DNA of 64,000 bases from Bacillus sp. DTU_2020_1000418_1_SI_GHA_SEK_038 (GTDB taxonomy: Bacteria; Bacillota; Bacilli; Bacillales; Cytobacillaceae): the NCBI RefSeq assembly GCF_032341175.1, contig NZ_CP135435.1:3038001-3102000 (forward strand). Reading direction: 5' to 3'. A program made the translations under genes and the position numbers. A model generated the notes under the pieces. That model was not told the origin of the DNA and searched no databases. It saw only the letters and a program-made list of their open reading frames with translations. Positions 14,387 through 21,667 of the stretch are shown piece after piece; the stretch's first letter is position 1, and each line of letters opens with the position of its first letter.

Positions 14387-15247
14387 TTACTCTTGTGTTT
14401 CCATGTCATGAATTTGTTTAATGAATTTAAAAATCGGATATATCTGTTGCGGAACTACTGCATTTCCCAAGGCTTTTAATCTATCTTTGTCCAATCGTTT
14501 GGAAATCCCATCATCCACTCTACAAACTGTGGGTTGATTATTTTCCCAATGCTCTCCGGATGATGCTCCCCGATACTCCCAGGAAGAACTTTTCCATGTT
14601 TCCCTGCTGCTTCTGATGGAGCTAGCGCTCTTATTGGTTTGTAATTTTGACTCGCTGTTGGAGTTGCGTAAAACCTTCTTAATATCTCGCCTGATACCGA
14701 ATCTCTTTTCCGCTGACTTGGTGGAAGAGTTATGTTTTTGTAATCGCTTGCTGTAGGAGTGGGCCACAATGAAGATTCTGTCTCTCCTATGGTTGGCATT
14801 GACGGCAACAGCCGGTATAATAAACGATTGCCCTCTGTAACCGATACTTTCCAGGTCAAGAAGTGCGTTATCGAGCCCCATATTGGCGAAGTTAGCAACA
14901 TTCTCGCCAACAACCCAAGTTGGTCTAATCTCTTCGATGATCCTAAACATTTCTCCCCAGAGTGCACGGTCATCATCTTCGCCTTTTTTGAGCCCGGCAA
15001 TACTGTAAGGTTGACAAGGGAATCCTCCGGAAATAAGTTCAATTGCTCCAATGTCTACTCCCCTTTCTTCCAATGTTTGCTTATTTAATGTACATACATC
15101 ATCAAAAATCGGAACAGAAGGCCAATGCTTATTTAAGACTTCTTGGCAAAATGGTTCACGCTCACAGAAGGCTACAGTTTCAATTCCAGCCCATTCAGCA
15201 GCAAGGGCAATTCCCCCGATTCCTGCGAATAACTCGATGCTTTTCAT
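14387..15247 (-). CDS. Cytosine-5 DNA methyltransferase
   Basis: 286 residues with the ordered m5C motifs: I FAGIGG (7-12), IV GGFPCQPYS with catalytic Cys near 78, VI GENV (114-117), VIII RRDRIFIVA (154-162) and X GNAVVPQQ (262-269). The recognition domain between about 165 and 255 is short and Ser/Arg/Lys-rich. No restriction enzyme gene is adjacent, so this is a solitary phage methyltransferase, probably anti-restriction. The ATG at 15247 has AAAGGAG upstream. A second open frame with its own start is fully nested in it (14476-15051), which may explain the unusual composition of the recognition region. Confidence 0.95.
   Translation of the reverse strand: MKSIELFAGIGGIALAAEWAGIETVAFCEREPFCQEVLNKHWPSVPIFDDVCTLNKQTLEERGVDIGAIELISGGFPCQPYSIAGLKKGEDDDRALWGEMFRIIEEIRPTWVVGENVANFANMGLDNALLDLESIGYRGQSFIIPAVAVNANHRRDRIFIVAHSYSKRLQKHNSSTKSAEKRFGIRRDIKKVLRNSNSESKLQTNKSASSIRSSRETWKSSSWEYRGASSGEHWENNQPTVCRVDDGISKRLDKDRLKALGNAVVPQQIYPIFKFIKQIHDMETQE
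14476..15051 (-). CDS. Nested overlapping ORF inside the methyltransferase gene
   Basis: A 191-codon frame lies wholly inside the methyltransferase gene, same strand, other frame. It starts at TTG (15051) behind AAAGGGGAG with a 6-base gap, a stronger site than many real genes here. Segments such as LNLFPEDS, LPGSKKAKMMTV, FLTWKVSV, LWPTPTASDYKN and the C-terminal VEWMMGFPNDW look like a phage protein family that I recall as often annotated next to or overlapping phage cytosine methyltransferases. Motif-bearing stretches in both frames coincide (RRDR with LPSMPTIGE; the C-terminal GNAVVP lies just past the nested stop). Function unknown. It could instead be a conserved but untranslated shadow frame. 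Confidence 0.5.
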   Translation of the reverse strand: MEQLNLFPEDSLVNLTVLPGSKKAKMMTVHSGEKCLGSSKRLDQLGLLARMLLTSPIWGSITHFLTWKVSVTEGNRLLYRLLPSMPTIGETESSLWPTPTASDYKNITLPPSQRKRDSVSGEILRRFYATPTASQNYKPIRALAPSEAAGKHGKVLPGSIGEHHPESIGKIINPQFVEWMMGFPNDWTKID

Positions 15248-15279
15248 CGGCCGACTCCTTTCTATGAAACTTAATTAAT

Positions 15280-15639
15280 TCAAGAGCTGATTAACTCCGG
15301 ATTTTCGTAAATGTTGCCGATGACTTCAGACCAATTACTAAAAATGTTCAAGCAATCATCAACATGATTTTTGCTTAAAGCATCGAAACCTTTACCCAAA
15401 AAACATCCACCATCAAAATAGACTTCTAAAATTGTTCCTCTTCCGTTTTTTACAATATCACCCTCATAAATATCCTTGCCGTTCTTGTCTTTTAGGCCTG
15501 TGTATTGCATAACAACTGCATCTAATTTGACTTCGTTGTAAACAGGAAACCCAAAAGGACTAATCCAGAAAGGTCTATCGCCGGCATTTTTCATTATTCC
15601 GTTTTCAAATATCCGAAACTTTATCTCACGCACGTTCAT
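15280..15639 (-). CDS. YopX family protein (copy 2)
   Basis: 119 residues with the same landmarks as the 13591-13959 protein: REIKFRIFENGIMKN, VVMQYTGLKDKNGKDIYEGDIV and EVIGNIYENPEL. The two copies flank the methyltransferase and small genes and differ strongly in the middle, so they are diverged paralogues rather than a recent duplication. Confidence 0.9.
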   Translation of the reverse strand: MNVREIKFRIFENGIMKNAGDRPFWISPFGFPVYNEVKLDAVVMQYTGLKDKNGKDIYEGDIVKNGRGTILEVYFDGGCFLGKGFDALSKNHVDDCLNIFSNWSEVIGNIYENPELISS

Positions 15640-15667
15640 TCCTCCTTTAAGGAAACTAAATACAAAT

Positions 15668-15901
15668 TCAGTTGTTTATAACTCCGCACATCATCAGGAC
15701 TGCGACAATCCCACTAAACGCCCAAAACACATATGGCCAAATCCAATGACAATGATTCAAAAACACACAAACTTCTTCGTCTGTTACTTCCATTTGCTTC
15801 TTTACCGTTCTAACAGGTCTAACTGACTGATATTGAATCGCTAACGTATCCAAGGTGTATGTAGTTCTAAGGGTGCGATCATTAGTGTAATTTGGCTGCA
15901 T
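15668..15901 (-). CDS. Small phage membrane protein
   Basis: About 77 residues. A charged N-terminal part of 50 residues (TYTLDTLAIQYQSVRPVR) is followed by a C-terminal membrane helix (WIWPYVFWAFSGIVAVLMMC). The ATG at 15901 has GGGGGG before it; an in-frame upstream start at 15916 lacks spacing. Function unknown. Confidence 0.55.
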   Translation of the reverse strand: MQPNYTNDRTLRTTYTLDTLAIQYQSVRPVRTVKKQMEVTDEEVCVFLNHCHWIWPYVFWAFSGIVAVLMMCGVINN

Positions 15902-15937
15902 ATCTAATCCCCCCAAGGGAGCCGAAGCCCCCTCTAT

Positions 15938-16168
15938 TTATTTAGCGAAAAACGGTAGATACATTTCAGTGCGTTTCTTTTCTTTAATCGAATATTTCTT
16001 AGCTGTAGCCTTTAACTTTGCATTTTCTTTCATAAGAGAATCAGCAAGGATGCAAGTGTTTACTAAAGCGTTACGCAATTCTGATGCCGTTACTTCTTTC
16101 CCTTCAATGGAATCACGTACAAGTTGAACCGCTTTTTGAATTTCTTCCACACGTTGAATGTTTTTCAT
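15938..16168 (-). CDS. Small helical phage protein downstream of ERF gene
   Basis: 76 residues: KNIQRVEEIQKAVQLVRDSI, then LRNALVNTCILADSLMKENAKL, all helical, with a basic end (KEKKRTEMYLPFFAK). It is in the same run as the ERF and Gam-like genes. Unknown family. Confidence 0.6.
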   Translation of the reverse strand: MKNIQRVEEIQKAVQLVRDSIEGKEVTASELRNALVNTCILADSLMKENAKLKATAKKYSIKEKKRTEMYLPFFAK

Positions 16169-16180
16169 GTTGTTATCCTC

Positions 16181-16831
16181 CTATGCACCTTGTTTAAGGG
16201 CGTTATTTAGTATTTCAATAGCCTTGCTTGCATCAGACGGGCTATACCATTCCATATCCTTTTTCATTTGTTTATGGAGGGCTTGGTAGGTTTTTTCTTT
16301 GGTGCTTCCGGTGTAATTCGCAACATCGACTAAGAGTTTGTTGATAAGGTTTAATTGCTTATCAGTTGCCGCTTGCGCTTTATTTGTTTTACCCTTCGCA
16401 TTACCTTCATGAATAATCCCATTCGCATCATCGTCATCTTCACTAGAGATTCCAAGCAAGGAAGAAAGCGAATACCTTCTGCTGTACGTGATGGCGATCC
16501 CAGCTGCTTGAGCATCATATATTTTTACTGCATCTTTGCCTAATTTATAGGCAGGAAGAATAATAGGATCTGATTCAATCCATTCCCCTGATTCGTGCAT
16601 GAGAAGTGTAGTTGTGCCGATATGAAGCCCATCCTCTGACGTTGAGGGGGATTGGATATAAGACAAACCAAACTTCGCTAGAACGGGTTTAACAGTGTTT
16701 ATAACGTTATCTAAAGTTGAGTACTTACTTTTATACATCGGGTTTGTTGCGTTGTTGCTAGGATTCTTCACTTCCGCTTGGAATTTCGCTAACGCACAAG
16801 CGATTTCCTTAATAGATTCAGAACGTTTCAT
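16181..16831 (-). CDS. erf: ERF-family single-strand annealing protein
   Basis: About 216 residues. The N-terminal ERF domain (ESIKEIACALAKFQAEVKNP...NPMYKSKYSTLDNV) ends near ITYSRRYSLSSLLGIS at residue 125, a family hallmark. The C-terminus is a linker plus a small helical domain (ATDKQLNLINKLL). It anneals complementary single strands and circularises or recombines phage DNA, the role of lambda Bet. It works with the Gam-like protein upstream and SSB downstream. Confidence 0.92.
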   Translation of the reverse strand: MKRSESIKEIACALAKFQAEVKNPSNNATNPMYKSKYSTLDNVINTVKPVLAKFGLSYIQSPSTSEDGLHIGTTTLLMHESGEWIESDPIILPAYKLGKDAVKIYDAQAAGIAITYSRRYSLSSLLGISSEDDDDANGIIHEGNAKGKTNKAQAATDKQLNLINKLLVDVANYTGSTKEKTYQALHKQMKKDMEWYSPSDASKAIEILNNALKQGA

Positions 16832-16905
16832 TTTCATTCTCCTTTTGGTACAATGACCGTAAAGTGTGTTTTTTAGAGAGGGAAGCTGATGGCGGTCAGC
16901 AACCC

Positions 16906-17478
16906 TCAGTTATTTAGCTCCACAGTGAATTTTTCATCACGTTCTACCACAACTACTCCTGGAACTTGTTCTCCGTTCATGTCATACAATTTTCCGTCAG
17001 CAACTACACAACTTTTCTTTAACTCTGCCCAATCGGTTGATTCTTTCACTTTCACAAACCCTGCTAATTTCGCATATTCCAGTAATGTTGCTTCATCTTT
17101 TTGGAACTCTGGTTGTTGTTTCTTCAAACTCACTTTGCCATAAGGGAAGGACCATGTTTTCTTTGGCTTCTTCCCTACTTCAATCTGCTCCGCAATTTCT
17201 TTTCTCATGTATTGCTCGAGTAAAATAGTGTAATAGGCCTGCTTTTCTTCATGTTCCACTTTCGCTTGAATGCCCCATTCTTTGATTTTTTCGATTTTTG
17301 CTAAGTATGGAGCGATCTGCTTTTCAATAATGCGGTCGATCTCCGCTTGACGTTCCACGAACCAAGCAATTCTTCTTTGCGCTTCAATAGCTGATTCCAA
17401 ATCGTTTACCACAAAAGCGACTTGCATTTCCTCTGTTTCTTGCTCGTTAATATCAAGCAACACGTTTTCTAAACTCAT
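16906..17478 (-). CDS. Gam-like host-nuclease inhibitor
   Basis: 190 residues of the Mu Gam-like group: a long N-terminal coiled coil (IEAQRRIAWFVERQAEIDRI, AKIEKIKEWGIQAKVEHEEK) and a C-terminal beta domain with the TWSFPYGKVSLKKQQPEF segment. These proteins bind DNA ends and shield them from exonucleases. It lies directly upstream of erf, so the two make a recombination cassette. Confidence 0.85.
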   Translation of the reverse strand: MSLENVLLDINEQETEEMQVAFVVNDLESAIEAQRRIAWFVERQAEIDRIIEKQIAPYLAKIEKIKEWGIQAKVEHEEKQAYYTILLEQYMRKEIAEQIEVGKKPKKTWSFPYGKVSLKKQQPEFQKDEATLLEYAKLAGFVKVKESTDWAELKKSCVVADGKLYDMNGEQVPGVVVVERDEKFTVELNN

Positions 17479-17489
17479 TTAACATCCTC

Positions 17490-17699
17490 CTATTCAGCTG
17501 TTTTAAAAGTGAATTCCAATTCTTCTGATAAATAACGCTCCAAGTTATCCTTTAAAATGAGCTCTCCGTCAAACTCGCAGTATTCATCACCTGCAAGGAT
17601 TTCATCACCGAAGAAGTCAATTCCAGCATGTTCCGGTTGATTCATCATATTAGGGTAGCCAGTGCGCTCGATTCGACTAATCATTGGATGCTCTAGCAA
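17490..17699 (-). CDS. YqaI-like phage protein
   Basis: About 69 residues. The segment HPMISRIERTGYPNMM...IDFFGDEILAGDEYCEFDGEL matches the pattern of the YqaI family found in the B. subtilis skin element and related phages. Its function is unknown. A TTG at 17699 has GGAGG eight bases upstream; a GTG (17708) and an ATG (17684) are other options. It overlaps the upstream gene by about 23 bases. Confidence 0.65.
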   Translation of the reverse strand: MLEHPMISRIERTGYPNMMNQPEHAGIDFFGDEILAGDEYCEFDGELILKDNLERYLSEELEFTFKTAE

Positions 17700-18207
17700 G
17701 TTCCTCACCTCCCGAAAGGTCTACATCCTCAACCATGTAGTTTGAATAAAAGAATGTACCCCGAAAATTGGCGCTTATATTGCCTACCGAAAGCCATTTA
17801 ACCCCATTGCTTTGTATTAAATTTACTGGTTCATCTGTTATCCCACTAAGTTCAGCAGCTAACTTTTCCGCATCCTCCCTGCTTCTTCCAAAGCTATTGA
17901 AACTCATTTCAATTTGCGCGCCATTGTCGATAGCGTTAGAGATAAACTCCATTAATTTTTCTTTATTCACACCAATATTTTTGACATTGTCAGCAAACAC
18001 ATTTTTAATGTCATTTCCCAGTTCATCACATTTCACAACAAGCATTTTACGACCGTCATAATCACTGTTGTAGCTATCAATAACAACACCTTCTTTTGCC
18101 TGGCCTTCAACTTCGATTATCACCTTTTCCATTTTTCCTTCCTCCTTAAATTTATCTGCCCAATCAGATTGGACGATTTGCTGGTGAAGCTTTTCGAGTA
18201 GGTTCAT
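17677..18207 (-). CDS. Phage early protein, unknown function
   Basis: 176 residues if started at the ATG that overlaps the upstream TGA (TGATG). A second ATG at 18132 has a perfect AGGAGG and would give a 151-residue form, so two products are possible. The body is mixed alpha/beta (KVIIEVEGQAKEGVVIDSYN, MLVVKCDELGND) with an acidic C-terminus. No family is recognised. Confidence 0.6.
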   Translation of the reverse strand: MNLLEKLHQQIVQSDWADKFKEEGKMEKVIIEVEGQAKEGVVIDSYNSDYDGRKMLVVKCDELGNDIKNVFADNVKNIGVNKEKLMEFISNAIDNGAQIEMSFNSFGRSREDAEKLAAELSGITDEPVNLIQSNGVKWLSVGNISANFRGTFFYSNYMVEDVDLSGGEELARASND

Positions 18208-18893
18208 CAAACGGTCACTTTCCTTGGAATCCAAGCTTCGATATACCTTGTGGCCGCCTGCGTATCCTTGCGCTTAATATCCTTGTAACTCGAAACTCCG
18301 AAACGATCTTTAATTTCCCTGTGCAACTCCCGGAATAAATTTGACCTTTCTTCTGAATCACTGCATAACTCATAAACTTTAGCCGCTATACCCCTTTGAA
18401 TCTTTCTTTGCTCGCCATGATCTAAAGTGATTTGGTTTTCAACCATTCCCCTGATCTCTTTGACTTCACTTTTTACAAAGGTGATTTCTTCGGCTGTTTC
18501 AAGAGAAAGCTTCATGGAAGCTATTAATTGTTCGCGTTCTGTAAGGACTTTTACTTGTTGTTGGATATTGTAGTAATCATCTACAAGCATTTCGTAAGCA
18601 TCCCAAGCTTCGTCAGTGTTTAAAGATTTCGCATGAAGCCATGCCCCTTTTTCGGTCCAGAGGTATAATACAGATGTGAATTTTAGGCTATCTTCAAATT
18701 GAGGATAGGCTTTTTTAAACTGACGAAGTTCTTCTTCATTTAATTCAATAAAATGTTTGCCGCTTGTATAGCGATTCCGATTCCGCGAATAATTTTGACT
18801 AATAATCTTAGTTGTAGTTCCATACGCTTCTGCCAACTGTGCTGTTGTTAAAACTCTTGCCCCGTTTTGTTCAATAATTTGTAGTTCGTTCAT
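18207..18893 (-). CDS. ORF6N/ORF6C-domain antirepressor
   Basis: 228 residues from the ATG at 18893 (GGAGATGGAG upstream). The N-terminal ORF6N domain (VLTTAQLAEAYGTTTKIISQ, FIELNEEELRQFK) binds DNA. After a coiled linker, a C-terminal ORF6C domain (KVYELCSDSEERSNLFRELHREIKDRF) follows. Such phage antirepressors bind or bypass the repressor on induction. It is the first large gene after cro, as expected. The longer frame to 18980 has no start support. Confidence 0.85.
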   Translation of the reverse strand: MNELQIIEQNGARVLTTAQLAEAYGTTTKIISQNYSRNRNRYTSGKHFIELNEEELRQFKKAYPQFEDSLKFTSVLYLWTEKGAWLHAKSLNTDEAWDAYEMLVDDYYNIQQQVKVLTEREQLIASMKLSLETAEEITFVKSEVKEIRGMVENQITLDHGEQRKIQRGIAAKVYELCSDSEERSNLFRELHREIKDRFGVSSYKDIKRKDTQAATRYIEAWIPRKVTV

Positions 18894-18918
18894 TTCTCCA
18901 TCTCCCTTTTGTGATTCG

Positions 18919-19017
18919 TTATGCAGTTTTCTTTTGTTTTTCGAGAATTCTTGGTAAAGAAGTTTTCTCGAATAACGCAAGCCATAATTTAATGGTCTGT
19001 ACTGATGGTTGTTTCAC
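18919..19017 (-). CDS. Small conserved phage protein between cro and antirepressor
   Basis: 32 residues, VKQPSVQTIKLWLALFEKTS..., from a GTG that abuts the cro stop, with AAAGGGTG about eight bases before. Short proteins of this form (K-x-PSV...LFxxTSLPRIL) are, as I recall, common directly after cro in Bacillus phages. It is too short for usual gene callers. Function unknown. Confidence 0.6.
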   Translation of the reverse strand: MKQPSVQTIKLWLALFEKTSLPRILEKQKKTA

Positions 19018-19248
19018 TTAGTTGTCACCCTTTCTTTTTGTCCATTTTGGGAAATCTGAAAGCAAAAAAATATCATCTAATGAGCAATCCAAAATTTTCG
19101 CCGCTAATATCGCTTTGCTTGCTGGCAGCCCTCTTTTCCCCTGTTCGATTTCGTTGTACTTTGAAAGTGACTTATAACCAAGCATTTTAGCCATTTCTTG
19201 CTGTTGCAAACCCTTTGCTTCCCTTAGCTGCCTAATATTTGTTGTCAT
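19018..19248 (-). CDS. Cro-like XRE regulator
   Basis: 76 residues from the ATG at 19248 behind GGGGGTGG. Complete helix-turn-helix: NIRQLREAKGLQQQEMAKML and YNEIEQGKRGLPASKAILAA. It is the first gene of the leftward lytic operon and faces the repressor at 19484. Its promoter has an operator in the spacer. By position it is the Cro partner of the lysis/lysogeny switch. Confidence 0.85.
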   Translation of the reverse strand: MTTNIRQLREAKGLQQQEMAKMLGYKSLSKYNEIEQGKRGLPASKAILAAKILDCSLDDIFLLSDFPKWTKRKGDN

Positions 19249-19276
19249 TTTAATTAACCACCCCCTCATAATTATT

Positions 19277-19291
19277 TTCCCAATATGGGAA
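19277..19291. promoter_or_regulatory. Repressor/Cro operator O1
   Basis: TTCCCAATATGGGAA, an inverted repeat of TTCCCA/TGGGAA around three bases. It lies between the promoter start and the cro ribosome binding site. It is the exact reverse complement of O2, 36 bp away. Confidence 0.8.
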
Positions 19292-19304
19292 GTAGATTAA
19301 CCTT

Positions 19305-19333
19305 AGTATAGCTTCCCATATTGGGAAAGTCAA
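19305..19333 (-). promoter_or_regulatory. Lytic promoter PR
   Basis: Minus-strand TTGACT (19328-19333), a 17-base spacer, TATACT (19305-19310), near consensus for sigma-A. The spacer is filled by operator O2, so repressor binding would exclude RNA polymerase. It drives the whole leftward early operon. Confidence 0.88.
19313..19327. promoter_or_regulatory. Repressor/Cro operator O2 inside the PR spacer
   Basis: TTCCCATATTGGGAA, exact reverse complement of O1, placed between -35 and -10 of PR. A looser half site (TTGGGATA) occurs near 19352-19359. Confidence 0.82.
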
Positions 19334-19374
19334 CAGTTACTTTTGTCTTTTTTGGGATATTCAATCTCCATCTA

Positions 19375-19403
19375 TTTAAATTCTACAAATTGGAAGATAC
19401 AAT
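19375..19403 (+). promoter_or_regulatory. Candidate repressor promoter
   Basis: TTTAAA, a 17-base spacer, TACAAT, about 80 bases before the repressor ATG. The -35 box is weak. It does not overlap O1 or O2, so autoregulation, if any, would be indirect. Confidence 0.4.
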
Positions 19404-19483
19404 AAGATGTGGTCGTTCTAGTTTAAATTTACATAGATAAAACAAGGCAGTTTAATGTACTCTTAGGGGAAGGGGGGAGCTCA

Positions 19484-19807
19484 ATGAATAAATACGGTAA
19501 TAGAGTAAGGGAACTTAGAGAAAAGCATAACGACACCCTCAATGATCTGGCGCAAAAATTAAATATGACATTTAGCTCTTTAGGAAAGTACGAAAGAGGA
19601 GAACGGAAAATCACCCCAGACTTTTTGGAACAAGTAGCAAAAGTGTATGATGTTCCTTTTTCATATTTTTTTGGTGTAGAATCCGAACCACCAAAAGAAT
19701 TAAAAGAGATTGGCGCAGATTGGGTTGCGTTCGCCAAGGATATGAAAGAAAAAGAAATCACTCCTGATGAAATAAAAGCGATATTGAATATTATGAAAAA
19801 GATTTAA
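19484..19807 (+). CDS. CI-type lysogeny repressor (XRE, short)
   Basis: 107 residues. The N-terminal helix-turn-helix (NRVRELREKHNDTLNDLAQK, LGKYERGERKITPDFLEQVA) is followed by a linker and a short helical C-terminus (WVAFAKDMKEKEITPDEIKAI). No LexA-type Ser/Lys protease domain is present, so induction would not be by RecA self-cleavage; an antirepressor or other signal is more likely. It faces cro across the operators. The ATG has a strong AAGGGGGG. Confidence 0.85.
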   Translation: MNKYGNRVRELREKHNDTLNDLAQKLNMTFSSLGKYERGERKITPDFLEQVAKVYDVPFSYFFGVESEPPKELKEIGADWVAFAKDMKEKEITPDEIKAILNIMKKI

Positions 19808-19943
19808 CGGAATGTTCACAATTAATTAAACAATATTTCGACAACAAACGACACTAATATAAATATAAGAAGAAACACGAATCCATATCCGTAAATTATT
19901 TAAATTGTCGAAAAGGGGAAATTTAATCTTTTTGGAATACACC

Positions 19944-19972
19944 TTACAATATAGTCAATTACAGTATATAAT
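19944..19972 (+). promoter_or_regulatory. Promoter of the small gene and integrase
   Basis: TTACAA, a 17-base spacer, TATAAT at 19967-19972. It lies downstream of the repressor stop and upstream of the 50-residue gene, and could drive the integrase when the terminator at 20166-20195 is read through. Confidence 0.55.
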
Positions 19973-20015
19973 TAGTAAAAAACAAGAACATGCGTTCTGT
20001 AAGGAGTGTCGTTTC

Positions 20016-20168
20016 TTGAAAGTAATGACTTGTTTAGAGTTGGCAGCAGGGAAATCAGTAAAAATAGGCGATTTTCTAATAATTGGCGTTAAAAAACCAA
20101 CAGAAAATTGCACGATCAATCAATCCGAACAATTATTATTAAGTAGCGACAACAAAAAGGTAATATAA
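20016..20168 (+). CDS. Small phage protein between repressor and integrase
   Basis: 50 residues from a TTG behind AAGGAG (nine bases): LKVMTCLELAAGKSVKIGDF..., beta-rich. A longer upstream frame is open but its starts lack ribosome binding sites. No family is recognised. The position beside the integrase gene suggests lysogeny-linked expression or a recombination accessory role, both inference. Confidence 0.5.
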   Translation: MKVMTCLELAAGKSVKIGDFLIIGVKKPTENCTINQSEQLLLSSDNKKVI

Positions 20169-20195
20169 AAAGAGAGCGTGCCTATGCTCTCTTTT
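20166..20195. terminator. Bidirectional terminator before the integrase
   Basis: AGAGAGC-loop-GCTCTCT with TTTTT on the plus side and TTTTTATATT on the minus side. It can stop transcripts from the repressor side and also leftward antisense transcripts coming from comG through the integrase. Confidence 0.75.
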
Positions 20196-20212
20196 TCAAT
20201 TTGGAGGTAGTA

Positions 20213-21667
20213 ATGAAAGTTGCAGCATATATTCGAGTATCAACACACATGCAAGTGGAAGACGGTTATTCATTGTCAGCCCAAAAAGAACGATTAAAAG
20301 CCTTCGCTTTCTCGCAGGGGTGGGAAATTGTTCAATATTATGTGGATGAAGGAATTTCGGCCAAGGATATGGAACGACCAGAACTTCAACGAATGTTAAA
20401 AGGAGTTCGTGAAGGGTTATTCGATATTGTTCTTGTTTACAAATTGGACAGGCTCACTCGATCAGTTATTGACCTGGACAAGTTATTAAAAGAGTTCGCT
20501 AATCATAACGTCATGTTTAAAAGCTCTACAGAGGTGTATGACACGACTACAGCGACCGGTAGACTATTTATCCGTTTAGTTGCTTCTATGGCGCAATGGG
20601 AGCGTGAGAATCTTGGAGAACGAGTTAGAATGGGGATGCTCCAAAAAGCCGAGGAAGGAAAATGGGTTCTCAATATGGCTCCGTTCGGTTATGACAGGGA
20701 CGGGACCGATTCACTAAAAATAAACACTGCTGAATCTTTAGTGGTGAAAGAGATTTATTCTTTATATAGTAAAGGTTTAGGTATGCACAAGATAGCTAGA
20801 AAATTAAATGAAAAAGGTGTTTATACTAAAAAGAATAAGCCGTGGAGTCAAGTGACAATTAATTACGTATTAACCAACCCAACCTATAAAGGCACTATGC
20901 GTTACAATTATCGAATGAATAGCGAGCAATATTTTGAAGTGGAGGATGCGGTGCCGGCCATCATTTCAGAAAACGATTTCGAATTAGTTCAAAAAATAAT
21001 AAAAAGCAGACAAGAATTTCATCCGCGCCAAGCAACTTCGAAACATATCTTTAGCAAAGTTTTGAAGTGTGCAAGATGCGGAAAAACGTTAATCGGGAAA
21101 AGTAGCCAAACCAAACGAGGGGATAAGAAATATTATTCTTATAACTATTATTGTCCTACTCGTCAAAGAGGACTATGTGACCTTCCTTTGATTAATCAGA
21201 ATCACTTAGAAAAAAAGTTTTTACAGTTATTTGATAATCTAAATATCGAAGATGTAGCAAGAGGTGTACGTGAACAAAAAAGCAAAGAAAGTGAAGTAGA
21301 TCATCAAGCGATCATTAAGGATTACCAAAAAGAATTAGAGGAAATTGAAGAAAGGCGTAAACAATGGCAGTATGCTTGGGTAAAAAAAATGATAAAAGAT
21401 ACAGATTTCACCAAGAGAATGAAAGAAGAAGAAGAAAAAGAAAAAATGATTCTCAAGGAATTAGAAAAACTAACACCTCAAGAATCATCTACACCTATTG
21501 ATAATATAATTGAATCTTGGTCAAATGTAAAATTAAATTGGGAAAACTTGACCGTTGAGGAAAAGAAGCAGTTTGTGGCTATTGGGATTGACCGGATTGT
21601 TATTGACCGGATCAACATGAATAAATCACCGGATGCATATGTATTCAAAGATGTTATTTTCATTTAA
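20213..21667 (+). CDS. int: Large serine integrase
   Basis: 484 residues. The catalytic resolvase domain starts AAYIRVSTHMQ with Ser10 as nucleophile and has LDRLTRS and the GRLFIRLVASMAQWERE helix. The recombinase domain (about 150-260) and a zinc ribbon (CARCGKTLIG...YYCPTRQRGLC) follow, then a coiled-coil arm (about 370-450). Such enzymes join attP and attB by a 2-bp staggered cut and need a directionality factor to excise. The ATG at 20213 follows GGAGGT. The 3' end overlaps the cut comGA frame by eight bases, so the attachment site abuts the gene. Confidence 0.95.
   Translation: MKVAAYIRVSTHMQVEDGYSLSAQKERLKAFAFSQGWEIVQYYVDEGISAKDMERPELQRMLKGVREGLFDIVLVYKLDRLTRSVIDLDKLLKEFANHNVMFKSSTEVYDTTTATGRLFIRLVASMAQWERENLGERVRMGMLQKAEEGKWVLNMAPFGYDRDGTDSLKINTAESLVVKEIYSLYSKGLGMHKIARKLNEKGVYTKKNKPWSQVTINYVLTNPTYKGTMRYNYRMNSEQYFEVEDAVPAIISENDFELVQKIIKSRQEFHPRQATSKHIFSKVLKCARCGKTLIGKSSQTKRGDKKYYSYNYYCPTRQRGLCDLPLINQNHLEKKFLQLFDNLNIEDVARGVREQKSKESEVDHQAIIKDYQKELEEIEERRKQWQYAWVKKMIKDTDFTKRMKEEEEKEKMILKELEKLTPQESSTPIDNIIESWSNVKLNWENLTVEEKKQFVAIGIDRIVIDRINMNKSPDAYVFKDVIFI

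Noticed and set aside
14387..15247. A full restriction-modification system
   Set aside because: Only the methyltransferase is present; the HNH protein at 7463-7996 is far away and typical of free-standing phage HNH enzymes.
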